A DNA stretch of 64,000 bases. It comes from Nonlabens agnitus (GTDB lineage: Bacteria; Bacteroidota; Bacteroidia; Flavobacteriales; Flavobacteriaceae). The stretch is taken from contig NZ_MQUC01000003.1 in the NCBI RefSeq assembly GCF_002994045.1, positions 1,402,501-1,466,500 of the forward strand. Direction: 5' to 3'. Position numbers and translations under genes: made by a program. The first letter of the stretch is position 1; each line of letters begins with the position of its first letter. This document shows, piece after piece, positions 1 to 8,011 of this stretch. Under the pieces are notes generated by a model. It had not been told where the DNA came from. It saw only the letters and a list, made by a program, of their open reading frames with translations, and made no database searches.

Positions 1-1207
1 CCGTATTCAAATTGAAACCAAAACTACTTTCATAAACGACATTTGCATAGGGATCATAAATCTTGAAATTAGTCTCATCTTCATCAGCTGTTTGTTCGAA
101 ACCAGTACTACCAAAAGGAATCGCCTCGCTCTCAAATCTATTGGTTCTAAAATTGAAGCCTAAAATCGTTTTCAACTGATGGGAACCGTCTGCCGATAGG
201 TCAAATGCATATTTATTAAAAAGGTCTAAAGAATATCCGTCAGAATTGAAAACCGTAGGCGAACCGCTGCGCGTGTCTCTTCTGGTATGTGTACTTACAT
301 CATTGTAGACGATAGAACCTTGGTCGGCATATTTATATTCTGCATTGGTTCCCCAACGTATCTGGCGGCTGTAGGTTTCATTATCGGCATCTGTGAAATC
401 AAAATTGTCAAATTCTGCGGTATACTCATCAAAGGATACATAGCTGGTCAACTTAAAGTTATCGTTGTTGTCATAACCTATGCGACCCAAACCATTGATG
501 CGGTTAAATTTATCAGGCCTTGCAGCACTTCCATCCAGTGGTTCTACGGCACTTAATCCATAGGTATATTGATGGTGAAATCCAGCGGCATAGGTCAATC
601 CATTTTCAAGTCTGCCGCTCGTGTTGATGGAGTTGGTCACTTCGTCGGGACTGATTTCTTGATCTTCGGCACTGGAATTAGTGCCTACAAAAGAGCCTAT
701 GGAAATTCGCAATTTTTTTCTTGCGGCTTCTTTCAATTTGATATTGATGACAGCCGTACCAGCATTAGCTCCATAAAGCGAGCTCGAGGCGCCTTTCAAT
801 ATTTCAATTTCTTCGATTTGGCCTAGATCCACCAGTCGTAGATCAAAATCACTAGCGATCAAACTAGGGTCGTTCACCTGTGCGCCGTCTATCAAGAAGG
901 ACACTTGGCGATTATTTCCACCACGAATGAAATAAGACAGATTTTGCCCAGCATTGCTGCGTGCACCGTTAATCTCTATGCCGGCGTATTGGTTCAACAA
1001 ATCAGCCAGGCTGGCGGCACTTTGCTTTTCAATGTCTTCTTGTGTGATTTTTATCACGGGTTTGCCGCTGTCCTTGCGCTGCTGCTCAAATTTAGAGGCT
1101 GCGGTGACAGTTACCTTTCCCAGTTTTGTAGTGGTGGAATCGACTTGTGCGATGGCACTTATAGCCATCAATGAAAATAAAGCGGTACTTAGGTATTTGT
1201 GGTTCAT
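1..1207 (-). CDS. btuB: TonB-dependent vitamin B12 receptor, BtuB-like (partial, 3' end outside window)
   Basis: An outer-membrane TonB-dependent receptor, about 402 N-terminal residues visible, with the C-terminal barrel cut off by the window edge. It starts with ATG at 1207 and a signal peptide (MNHKYLSTALFS...SAIAQ). A plug domain follows at about residues 30-150, with the plug-type stretches GIEINGARS, FIRGGNN, SFLIDGAQVND and EILKGASSSLYG, then the first barrel strands. There is no N-terminal carboxypeptidase-like domain, so this is a simple BtuB/FepA-type receptor rather than SusC. The cobalamin riboswitch immediately upstream on the same strand and the divergent ABC importer point to cobalamin or another corrinoid as substrate. 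The family call is firm; the substrate rests mainly on the riboswitch. Confidence 0.88.
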   Translation of the reverse strand, partial: MNHKYLSTALFSLMAISAIAQVDSTTTKLGKVTVTAASKFEQQRKDSGKPVIKITQEDIEKQSAASLADLLNQYAGIEINGARSNAGQNLSYFIRGGNNRQVSFLIDGAQVNDPSLIASDFDLRLVDLGQIEEIEILKGASSSLYGANAGTAVINIKLKEAARKKLRISIGSFVGTNSSAEDQEISPDEVTNSINTSGRLENGLTYAAGFHHQYTYGLSAVEPLDGSAARPDKFNRINGLGRIGYDNNDNFKLTSYVSFDEYTAEFDNFDFTDADNETYSRQIRWGTNAEYKYADQGSIVYNDVSTHTRRDTRSGSPTVFNSDGYSLDLFNKYAFDLSADGSHQLKTILGFNFRTNRFESEAIPFGSTGFEQTADEDETNFKIYDPYANVVYESSFGFNLNT

Positions 1208-1347
1208 CGATCTTCATTAGACCGGGAAACAAGCGTGAAGAAAATTAGCTGGCAGGCATCAAGAAGAAACCCGCCAAACAGCGTTAATACACCAACAAAA
1301 TTTTCATCGCCACCTCTATCCCGAAGGTTACAATTCAAATTTGTTAT

Positions 1348-1505
1348 GGCAGGTCTCCTGACTTGAATATCTCATCGCCTTCCCAATTGCTCAGTGGCGT
1401 TACATGAAATCCCGATTTCTCGGGCTGCACAAATAGCGCAGATTCTCTACAGTTGCGGGAACAGTTCTGGATTTGCACCAGATTCCCTTTTAATACGACT
1501 CGTTG
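1348..1505 (-). promoter_or_regulatory. Cobalamin (AdoCbl) riboswitch
   Basis: Read on the minus strand, the leader holds the hallmark blocks of a cobalamin riboswitch in order: GGGAATCTGGTGCAAATCC, then AACTGTTCCCGCAACTGT, then the B12-box core GCCACTG, and finally AGTCAGGAGACCTGCC about 140 nt before the receptor start. It should lower expression of the downstream TonB receptor when adenosylcobalamin is plentiful. It lies only on the receptor side. I see no second copy reading towards the divergent ABC genes. Confidence 0.95.
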
Positions 1506-1531
1506 TTTGATGCAGTGGTTTTGAATGTTTC

Positions 1532-1547
1532 CGCTTTCGCGAAAGCG
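1532..1547. repeat. CGCTTTCGCGAAAGCG palindrome, copy 1 (intergenic)
   Basis: Exact 16-bp copy in the btuB/btuF divergent intergenic region. It falls between the candidate receptor promoter and the riboswitch, so it would be transcribed as a short hairpin in the riboswitch leader. Confidence 0.9.
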
Positions 1548-1594
1548 AACTCACCACCTAGATCCTGCAACGAGGCATAACCTATAACAAGTCG

Positions 1595-1602
1595 CAAATG
1601 TA
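1595..1602 (-). promoter_or_regulatory. Candidate -7 element (TACATTTG) for the btuB transcript
   Basis: Exact match to the Bacteroidota -7 consensus TAnnTTTG on the minus strand, about 90 nt upstream of the riboswitch. No well-placed TTG -33 element was found, so this is a candidate only. Confidence 0.4.
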
Positions 1603-1688
1603 ATGACAACTTTAGACACGCCAGCATAACTCTGGAACATTTCCCAAATGCGGAAAGGTTCCATGGAATAATTCTATTTTTGGGGTCT

Positions 1689-2807
1689 ATGAATTCAAGA
1701 TTTCTACTCGTCATTCTTATCCTATCGAGCATTTTTGTTTCCTGTAAAAATGAAAATCCAGCCGTTCCAGCTACGGCAATTACGGTTACCGATACGCTAG
1801 AGGTGAAGTATGCCAAAGGATTTGATCTTAAGAGAATCAAAGATGGCTATAGACTCATGATCAATAATCCATGGCCAGGATCTGCAGACACACTGCAATT
1901 GGATTTCAGTACAGATGCCACGATTGGAGACGTACAAATCCCAGTAGAAAAACTGATTGCGACGTCCACAACGCACATACCACCGCTGGAATTACTTGAC
2001 GAGACCGACAAACTCATAGGCTTTCCAGACACGGACTACATCAGCTCTCCGGCGATGCGGGAACGCATTGATGCTGGTGATGTGGAAGATCTGGGTTCTA
2101 ATGAAGATGTCAATCTAGAGCACACCATTTCACTAGTGCCAGATATTGTGATAGGATACGGCATTGATGCAGATAATCCTACTTATGATCGCATGATGGA
2201 AGCTGGCATACCTGTACTCTACAATGGTGATTGGACAGAGCAACATCCGTTAGGTCGTGCAGAATGGATCAAGGTTTTTGGGATTTTGTTTGATAAGGAA
2301 GAAGAAGCCTTTGCGATTTTCAAGAAAATAGAATCTGATTATCTAGCAGCAAAAGCAAGTGTTCAAGATCTGGACAAGCCTACGGTAATCGCTGGCGCCA
2401 CGTGGAAAGACGTCTGGTATTTGCCTTATGGCAATTCCTGGCAAGGACGCATGATCAACGATGCTGGAGCAAACTATATTTATAAAGAAACACAAGGTTC
2501 TGGTTCACTGGCATACAATGTAGAAACCGTCCTAAATGATGCCCAAAATGCCGATTTCTGGATTGCGCCTGGACAATACACTTCTTACAAGCAAATGCTG
2601 GCCGACAATGCCTCTTATGAGTTATTCAAGGCATTTCAAGAAAAACAACTGTTTACTTTTGCGATGCGCAAAGGCCCTACTGGTGGCGTTATATATTATG
2701 AATCTGCCGCCATGCGCCCAGATCTGGTTCTCAAGGATTTGATCGAAATATTTCATGGTAAGCCGCAAGAGAATGATCTCAACTTCTTTGATCCTTTATC
2801 TGATTGA
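1689..2807 (+). CDS. btuF: ABC transporter substrate-binding lipoprotein, BtuF/FecB-like
   Basis: A periplasmic-binding lipoprotein (372 residues from ATG at 1689; a TTG at 1680 in the same frame is less likely). The N-terminus MNSRFLLVILILSSIFVSC gives a lipobox ending in Cys, so it is anchored to a membrane. The body has the class III binding-protein pattern, including a region around VPDIVIGYG and a late domain with NAENADFW-like text. It overlaps the permease gene by 4 nt (TTGA), and the ATPase follows. With the cobalamin riboswitch and BtuB-like receptor next door, corrinoid binding is the likely role. Siderophore or heme binding is the alternative, since the fold is shared. Confidence 0.8.
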   Translation: MNSRFLLVILILSSIFVSCKNENPAVPATAITVTDTLEVKYAKGFDLKRIKDGYRLMINNPWPGSADTLQLDFSTDATIGDVQIPVEKLIATSTTHIPPLELLDETDKLIGFPDTDYISSPAMRERIDAGDVEDLGSNEDVNLEHTISLVPDIVIGYGIDADNPTYDRMMEAGIPVLYNGDWTEQHPLGRAEWIKVFGILFDKEEEAFAIFKKIESDYLAAKASVQDLDKPTVIAGATWKDVWYLPYGNSWQGRMINDAGANYIYKETQGSGSLAYNVETVLNDAQNADFWIAPGQYTSYKQMLADNASYELFKAFQEKQLFTFAMRKGPTGGVIYYESAAMRPDLVLKDLIEIFHGKPQENDLNFFDPLSD

Positions 2808-3802
2808 AAACGCCCACCTACATCATCTTGATTGCCTTGCTGCTCCTACTTTTTGTAGCAGACATTGCCTTGGGATCTGTATATATTTCTTTATCTGAAA
2901 TTTGGAGCGTGTTTCTAGATGTGCCAGATGCCACTGATCATTATATCATTACACATTTGCGTCTGCCTCGCGCCGTCATGGCTGTGTTGACCGGCGCTGG
3001 TCTGGCCATTGCTGGGATGCTCATGCAAACCTTGTTTAGAAATCCGCTGGCGGGACCTTTTGTTTTAGGGATATCTTCTGGTGCAGGATTAGGTGTGGCC
3101 ATCTGTATCATGGGCGGTTCTTTAATGGGTTTTTCAATGGTGTCAGGATTAGGCGTGATTGCCTCCAGCGTTTTGGGAAGTCTCGCAGTTTTCTTGCTGA
3201 TTCTATTGATCTCATTACGTATCAAAGACACCATGGGATTGTTGATCATAGGTTTGATGGTAGGCAGTTTGAGCAGCGCTGTAGTTGGAATACTGCAATA
3301 TTTTAGTCCCAGCGAGCAGTTGCGGCGTTATGTATTTTGGGGATTGGGCAGTTTGGGAAACCTCACATGGAATGAACTTGTGGTCATTGCCGTATTGGTC
3401 ATCACATCACTCGCGGCACTGTTGCTCATTATCAAACCGCTCAACGCATTGTTACTGGGCGAGACCTATGCCCGCAGTCTGGGAATCAATATTACCAAAA
3501 CACGTTGGATCATCATCTCCATCACCTGTATATTGGCTGGTAGTATTACTGCTTTTGCAGGTCCTATCGCATTTATAGGTCTTGCCGTACCGCATATTGC
3601 GCGACTCATCATGCCTAGCATGGACCACAAAAAACTGATTCCGTTGGTGATTATTATTGGTGCATCGCTCCTACTCGCTTGCGATATTGTGGCGCAATTG
3701 CCATTTTCCAACTATTCGTTACCCATCAACGCAGTGACATCGCTGGTAGGCGCACCACTCGTGATCTGGCTCATCGTTAAAAAGAGATACCTTCGCTTCT
3801 AA
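2804..3802 (+). CDS. btuC: FecCD-family ABC importer permease, BtuC-like
   Basis: Inner-membrane permease of 332 residues with the full FecCD pattern: an N-terminal membrane helix, LRLPRAVMAVLTGAGLAIAG early on, NPLAGPFVLGISSGAG, and a C-terminal GPIAFIGLAVPHIAR segment that contacts the ATPase. Eight to ten hydrophobic helices are visible. The start is a TTG that overlaps the upstream TGA stop, and the stop overlaps the next ATG by one base, so the three import genes are translationally coupled. It should form a homodimer with two BtuD-like subunits. Corrinoid specificity comes from context. Confidence 0.88.
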   Translation: MKTPTYIILIALLLLLFVADIALGSVYISLSEIWSVFLDVPDATDHYIITHLRLPRAVMAVLTGAGLAIAGMLMQTLFRNPLAGPFVLGISSGAGLGVAICIMGGSLMGFSMVSGLGVIASSVLGSLAVFLLILLISLRIKDTMGLLIIGLMVGSLSSAVVGILQYFSPSEQLRRYVFWGLGSLGNLTWNELVVIAVLVITSLAALLLIIKPLNALLLGETYARSLGINITKTRWIIISITCILAGSITAFAGPIAFIGLAVPHIARLIMPSMDHKKLIPLVIIIGASLLLACDIVAQLPFSNYSLPINAVTSLVGAPLVIWLIVKKRYLRF

Positions 3803-4566
3803 TGCTGATTTTACAAGACATACAGATAGGTTACGATCAAGAGATTCTTGCAAAATGTGTGGGTCATATCGCTTTCGCGAAAGCGAAATTCATATCCATC
3901 ATAGGTGCAAATGGCACGGGTAAATCCACCTTGTTGAGGTGCATGGCAAACGGCAGCCATTTGTTGGGTGGAAACGTATCGCTCAACGGCAAGTCCATCA
4001 CACAAATCAACCTAGAGGAATTATCGCAGCACGTCTCGATTTTGACTACAGATCGATCCATTAGTAAATCCATCACCGTGAGGCAATTACTGGAAATAAG
4101 CCGTGCACCATACACTAATTTTTTGGGAAGTTTGGCCGCTGCAGATCAGGAAATTATCGACAAAACCCTAACCGATTTTGAGCTACTCGACCTTCAAAAA
4201 CGACAGCTTTCAACGCTAAGTGATGGACAGCTGCAACGCGCATTGATCGCGCGATCCTTAGTTCAAGATACCGACTATATTTTGATGGACGAGCCTACCA
4301 ACCATCTGGATATTCATCACAAAGCCGAGTTGTTGATGTTGCTCAAAAACCATTGCCAAAACCAGAATCGCACCATTATATTTTCTTCTCATGAGATTGC
4401 CATGGCCACAGCACTGGCAGATCAAGTCGTGTATATCCACGATGGCTACATCAGGTTCAAAAGCATCACAGAATTCAAAGAGAAGAATATCCTGGAGCAG
4501 CTGTTCCCATCGCCGTTTCTAAGCTGGGAACATGGAAGTTATCGACTGGAGCCTGGAAAGGATTAA
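3802..4566 (+). CDS. btuD: ABC importer ATP-binding protein, BtuD/FecE-like
   Basis: Cytoplasmic ATPase of 254 residues that powers the importer. The Walker A is GANGTGKST (about residues 38-46), the signature is LSDGQLQRALIARSL, Walker B is ILMDEPTNHLD, and the switch histidine is in FSSHE. The signature has D where most have G (LSDGQ), which is common in this subfamily. A palindromic element at 3870-3885 lies inside the gene just before the Walker A strand and is read in frame as AFAKA without breaking the reading frame. Confidence 0.9.
   Translation: MLILQDIQIGYDQEILAKCVGHIAFAKAKFISIIGANGTGKSTLLRCMANGSHLLGGNVSLNGKSITQINLEELSQHVSILTTDRSISKSITVRQLLEISRAPYTNFLGSLAAADQEIIDKTLTDFELLDLQKRQLSTLSDGQLQRALIARSLVQDTDYILMDEPTNHLDIHHKAELLMLLKNHCQNQNRTIIFSSHEIAMATALADQVVYIHDGYIRFKSITEFKEKNILEQLFPSPFLSWEHGSYRLEPGKD
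3870..3885. repeat. CGCTTTCGCGAAAGCG palindrome, copy 2 (in btuD)
   Basis: Exact copy inside the importer ATPase, read as IAFAKAK directly before the Walker A strand FISIIG. Confidence 0.9.
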
Positions 4567-4640
4567 ATGTGGATAACTGCTCTGGGCAATTTTGAGATGA
4601 CCTTATTTGACTTTGTAACTTTACGTTAAATCAATTTTTT

Positions 4641-6098
4641 ATGACGGCAGATGTGTTTGCGGTAGTATTACTGATCGCGGGATTGTTGGTAGGCGCCTTG
4701 GTGGGCTGGTTTTTTGCCAAAAACAAATTTTCTTCACCGGTCCAGTTTTTGGAAGCAGAAAAAGAACGCTTGAACCTACTTGTAGAAGAAGGCAAACTGG
4801 TCCTAAGAGAACGTGACGAATTGCGTAATGCTCAAAGTTCCCTGAATGCAGAAATCCACCAGAAAAAGGAAACACAAGAAGAACTGCGCGCTAGACTTTT
4901 AAAAACTGAGGAAAACTATAAGGAACTGAATCGTGAAAAAGAGCACCTGAGCGTACAACTTGCCCAGATGCGTACCATTCACGAAAAGGCCGAGGAAAAA
5001 TACGAGCAGTCTCAAGCAGAATTGGAAAAACTCAACGAGAAGTTTACCAAGGAATTTGAAAACCTAGCCAACAAAATCCTGGACGAGAAAAGCACCAAAT
5101 TCACGACTCAAAACAAGCTTAATATCGAGCAGATTTTGAATCCGTTACAGGAGAAGATCAAGAGTTTTGAAAAACGTGTGGAAGACACGCATAAGGACAC
5201 CATCGATAGACAAAGCTCGTTGCGCCAGCAAATCATTGGCTTGAAAGAACTCAATGAGCAGATGAGTAAGGAAACCAGCAATTTGACCAAGGCATTGAAA
5301 GGAGATTCCAAAATGCGTGGAAATTGGGGTGAACTGGTGCTGGAACGAGTTCTAGAAAAATCAGGTCTTGAAAAAGGGTCGGAATATGAGGTGCAGCAAA
5401 GCGTCAAAACCGAAGAAGGCAAAACCTATTTCCCTGATGTTGTCGTGCATCTACCTGGCGGCAATAAAATGGTGATCGACTCCAAGGTTTCTTTAAACGC
5501 CTATGAAAGATGGGTCAATGAAGAAGATGAGGCGCAACAAAACCTGCATTTAAAAGCGCACGTTGCTGCCTTGCGCAAACACATCAGCGATTTGTCAGAC
5601 AAGAATTATCATGAATTGTACTCGATTGAAAGTCCAGACTTTGTGTTGTTATTCGTTCCAATAGAGCCGGCGTTTGCGGCGGCCTTGAACGCCGACTCCA
5701 CGGTTTATACAGATGCTTTTGAAAAGAATATCGTGATAGTAACGCCTACGACTCTGCTCGCGACATTGCGCACCATTGACACCATGTGGCAAAATGAAAA
5801 GCAACAAAAGAACGCCTTAGACATTGCAAAAGCTGCTGGTGCGCTATATGACAAATTTGTAGGCCTTACTGATGATTTAATCAAGGTAGGCGCCCAACTC
5901 GATACGGTCAAGAAATCCTATTCTGCTAGCATGAATAAGTTGACTGATGGTGCCGGTAATTTAGTAGGACGCGTAGAGCGTTTGAAAAAATTAGGTGCAA
6001 AAGCCAACAAATCAGTCAATGAAAAACTGGTGCGTCGTGCCGTAGATAACGATCCAGATTATCTAGAGCTAGACAGCCCAAATGACGATGAAGAGTAA
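4641..6098 (+). CDS. rmuC: DNA recombination protein RmuC homologue
   Basis: A 485-residue RmuC-family protein. It opens with one membrane helix (about residues 5-25), continues with a long Glu/Lys-rich coiled coil (about 35-165), and then carries the RmuC nuclease-like domain (about 190-430). Typical text there is GNWGELVLERVLEKSGL, YFPDVVVHLPGG, VIDSKVSLNAYERW and ESPDFVLLFVPIE. RmuC limits recombination at inverted repeats in E. coli. That is of some interest in a genome rich in short palindromes, though no functional link can be shown here. It is a stand-alone gene, followed by the palindrome array of the next operon. Confidence 0.92.
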   Translation: MTADVFAVVLLIAGLLVGALVGWFFAKNKFSSPVQFLEAEKERLNLLVEEGKLVLRERDELRNAQSSLNAEIHQKKETQEELRARLLKTEENYKELNREKEHLSVQLAQMRTIHEKAEEKYEQSQAELEKLNEKFTKEFENLANKILDEKSTKFTTQNKLNIEQILNPLQEKIKSFEKRVEDTHKDTIDRQSSLRQQIIGLKELNEQMSKETSNLTKALKGDSKMRGNWGELVLERVLEKSGLEKGSEYEVQQSVKTEEGKTYFPDVVVHLPGGNKMVIDSKVSLNAYERWVNEEDEAQQNLHLKAHVAALRKHISDLSDKNYHELYSIESPDFVLLFVPIEPAFAAALNADSTVYTDAFEKNIVIVTPTTLLATLRTIDTMWQNEKQQKNALDIAKAAGALYDKFVGLTDDLIKVGAQLDTVKKSYSASMNKLTDGAGNLVGRVERLKKLGAKANKSVNEKLVRRAVDNDPDYLELDSPNDDEE

Positions 6099-6099
6099 T

Positions 6100-6204
6100 T
6101 ATTACGCTTTTACGTAATAAATCATTTTATTACGTATTTATGTAATATTTATAATTATTACGTATTTATGTAATATATTTACATTATTACTCATTTACGT
6201 AATA
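6100..6204. repeat. Four tandem 20-bp palindromes at 28-bp spacing (candidate operator array)
   Basis: Four copies of an imperfect palindrome, consensus TATTACGyATTTAyGTAATA, start at 6100, 6128, 6156 and 6185, so spacing is 28, 28 and 29 bp. The arms TATTAC and GTAATA are almost invariant and the centres vary. The array fills the gap between rmuC and the ATG at 6208 and ends 3 nt before that start codon. It covers the place where the promoter must lie, so proteins bound here would control transcription directly. The 28-bp period does not put sites on one DNA face (about 2.7 turns). Confidence 0.85.
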
Positions 6205-6207
6205 CTT

Positions 6208-6828
6208 ATGAAAGTAGTTATAGCTGGTGATATCATTAACTCACAACAAAATGATCCTGAAACCTTTATAAAGGCATTAAAGGATATTTTGAGCGAATAT
6301 TCCAGTGATGGACTTTTCCAAATCTACCGTGGTGATAGTTTTCAGGCTCTTCTGAAACGACCTGAATTAGGAATGTTTGTCGCCTTACAATTAAAATCCG
6401 CATTGAAGAGATCTAATGGACTAGACGTAAGAATTGCTATCGGATTAGGTGATGTAAATGTAATTCAAAATGACATAGCTATATCGAAAGGTTCAGCGTT
6501 AATAAGATCAGGGCAGCTACTTGATTCTTTAAAACATAAAAACCAAAACCTAATGGTTCGATCAGATCATAAGTTAGATTATTATATGAATAACATGCTT
6601 AAAATGGCATTGTTATTCATGGATAATTGGACTGAAAATGCAGCTGAAGTGATATTCGAATTTTTACACAATCCTCATATAAATCAAGAGGAACTTGGTT
6701 TGAAACTAGGGATTCAGCAAGCAACAGTTAGTAGGCGTCTTGATCGTGCCAATTGGAAAGAAACAGGAATAGTCTCTGGGTTATTCAGGGAATACTATAA
6801 AGACGTAAGTAATGATTCTATTCTTTAA
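6208..6828 (+). CDS. SatD-family protein with C-terminal helix-turn-helix
   Basis: A 206-residue protein resembling the SatD family (named from the Streptococcus mutans acid-tolerance locus; biochemical role unclear). Residues 1-110 show VVIAGDIINS (Asp8), YRGDSFQALL (Asp43), VRIAIGLGDV (75-83) and GSALIRSGQLL (95-105). That is the order and spacing of metal- and nucleotide-site motifs in class III nucleotidyl cyclases. Residues 160-183 form a helix-turn-helix (LGLKLGIQQATVSRRLDR). The gene follows a four-palindrome array and overlaps the next gene by 17 nt. Base composition is more AT-rich than its neighbours. My inference is a ligand-sensing, self-regulating transcription factor; catalysis is not shown. 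Confidence 0.7.
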   Translation: MKVVIAGDIINSQQNDPETFIKALKDILSEYSSDGLFQIYRGDSFQALLKRPELGMFVALQLKSALKRSNGLDVRIAIGLGDVNVIQNDIAISKGSALIRSGQLLDSLKHKNQNLMVRSDHKLDYYMNNMLKMALLFMDNWTENAAEVIFEFLHNPHINQEELGLKLGIQQATVSRRLDRANWKETGIVSGLFREYYKDVSNDSIL

Positions 6829-7528
6829 ACTTCTCATCGCCCATTTTATAGGAGACTTTTTCCTGCAGACTAACGACAGCGTTAAAAGCAAGGAAAAGCG
6901 CAAGATCAAATCGGTTGCACTATACGTTCATGTATTGATCCATGGAGCGTTGGTGATGATTCTGCTATGGGATATATACTTATGGTATATCGCGGTAATC
7001 ATCATGGCGTCTCATTTGGTAATCGATCTGATCAAACTGTATGGGACGAATAAGAAAAATAAGCGATGGTTGTTTTTGATGGATCAAGTAGCCCATGTGG
7101 CAGTCATCGTTTTAATCGCTTTGATCAAAGGCTATGATGCAGACTTTACTTATTTCTCATTTCATATTCCTGCTCAGACCTGGTTTTTTATCGCCTGCAT
7201 CCTATTCCTTACCACGCCTATAAGCATAGCGCTTAAAATGTTTTTTACGAGATGGAAATTAAATCCAGAAAACGCCGGTATCGACTCGCTTAAAAACGCA
7301 GGCAACTGGATAGGAATCATAGAACGACTGCTGGTTTTTGTATTCATTGTCGTAGGCCAATTTGGTGCTGTTGGATTTCTACTGGCAGCCAAATCTGTTT
7401 TTAGGTTTGGAGATCTCAACAGAGAACACAATATGAAATTAACGGAATATGTATTGATCGGGACTTTGCTTAGTTTTGGCATCGCCATACTTACGGGTAT
7501 CGCCTTTCAACAAATGACCGGATTATGA
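6812..7528 (+). CDS. DUF3307 membrane protein
   Basis: A 238-residue integral membrane protein. The N-terminus (LLIAHFIGDFFLQTND...H.LIHG) with several conserved His and Asp residues on helices matches the DUF3307 family, whose function is unknown. About six hydrophobic segments are visible. It overlaps the upstream SatD-type gene by 17 nt and the downstream gene by 4 nt (ATGA), so the three are almost certainly one operon. SatD plus DUF3307 is a pairing I recall from other Bacteroidota. The context suggests the membrane protein is what the regulator controls. Confidence 0.8.
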   Translation: MILFFKLLIAHFIGDFFLQTNDSVKSKEKRKIKSVALYVHVLIHGALVMILLWDIYLWYIAVIIMASHLVIDLIKLYGTNKKNKRWLFLMDQVAHVAVIVLIALIKGYDADFTYFSFHIPAQTWFFIACILFLTTPISIALKMFFTRWKLNPENAGIDSLKNAGNWIGIIERLLVFVFIVVGQFGAVGFLLAAKSVFRFGDLNREHNMKLTEYVLIGTLLSFGIAILTGIAFQQMTGL

Positions 7529-7893
7529 AAAAAATACTAGGGGTTATACTCGCAACCATCGTCCTGCTGGCTATTATTTGGTACAGCTTTCTATATTTTG
7601 CTACTTATTCTGACGGGTACCGCAGCGGTGAATTGATCAAATTCTCCAGTAAAGGTTACCTGGTCAAAACCTGGGAAGGTGAGATTTCCCAAGGCATCAG
7701 TGGTGCTCAAATATTTTCCTTCTCGGTCCTAGATGAAGAAAAAGAAGTCATTGAAAAGCTACAGGAATACCAAGGTCAATATGTGAAACTCAAATATGAA
7801 GAGCGCTTCGGCACTTTTTTCTTTTGGGGTGACACGAAGTATTTCATTACCGAAGTCTCGCTGGAGCAATCGCCACACTTTAATCGCAATTAA
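7525..7893 (+). CDS. Conserved small membrane-anchored protein (unknown function)
   Basis: A 122-residue protein with one N-terminal membrane helix (about residues 3-25), followed by a compact domain containing SDGYRSGELIKFSSKG, KTWEGEISQG and GDTKYFITEV. Close relatives are widespread in flavobacteria and are often labelled 6-phosphogluconate dehydrogenase in databases. That label is not supported, because there is no Rossmann fold or active-site motif and the protein is far too short. It is the last gene of the SatD operon, starting within the ATGA overlap. Confidence 0.75.
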   Translation: MKKILGVILATIVLLAIIWYSFLYFATYSDGYRSGELIKFSSKGYLVKTWEGEISQGISGAQIFSFSVLDEEKEVIEKLQEYQGQYVKLKYEERFGTFFFWGDTKYFITEVSLEQSPHFNRN

Positions 7894-7952
7894 ACCGTAT
7901 TCCGTTTTCAGTAACAATTGCCCATTGTGATGCCATTGTTTTTGGTATAGTT

Positions 7953-7968
7953 CGCTTTCGCGAAAGCG
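7953..7968. repeat. CGCTTTCGCGAAAGCG palindrome, copy 3 (intergenic)
   Basis: Exact copy in the 118-bp gap between the SatD operon and the thioesterase, 44 bp before the thioesterase start. Confidence 0.9.
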
Positions 7969-8011
7969 TAACCAATAGAAACTCACTGCTACCGACTCAA
8001 AGCTCAAAACC

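Noticed and set aside
6100..6204. Possible CRISPR array
   Set aside because: Spacing is regular but units are 20-bp palindromes with 8-bp gaps, far too short for spacers, and no cas genes are present.
7525..7893. 6-phosphogluconate dehydrogenase
   Set aside because: The protein is 122 residues with a membrane helix and has no NADP-binding or catalytic motif.
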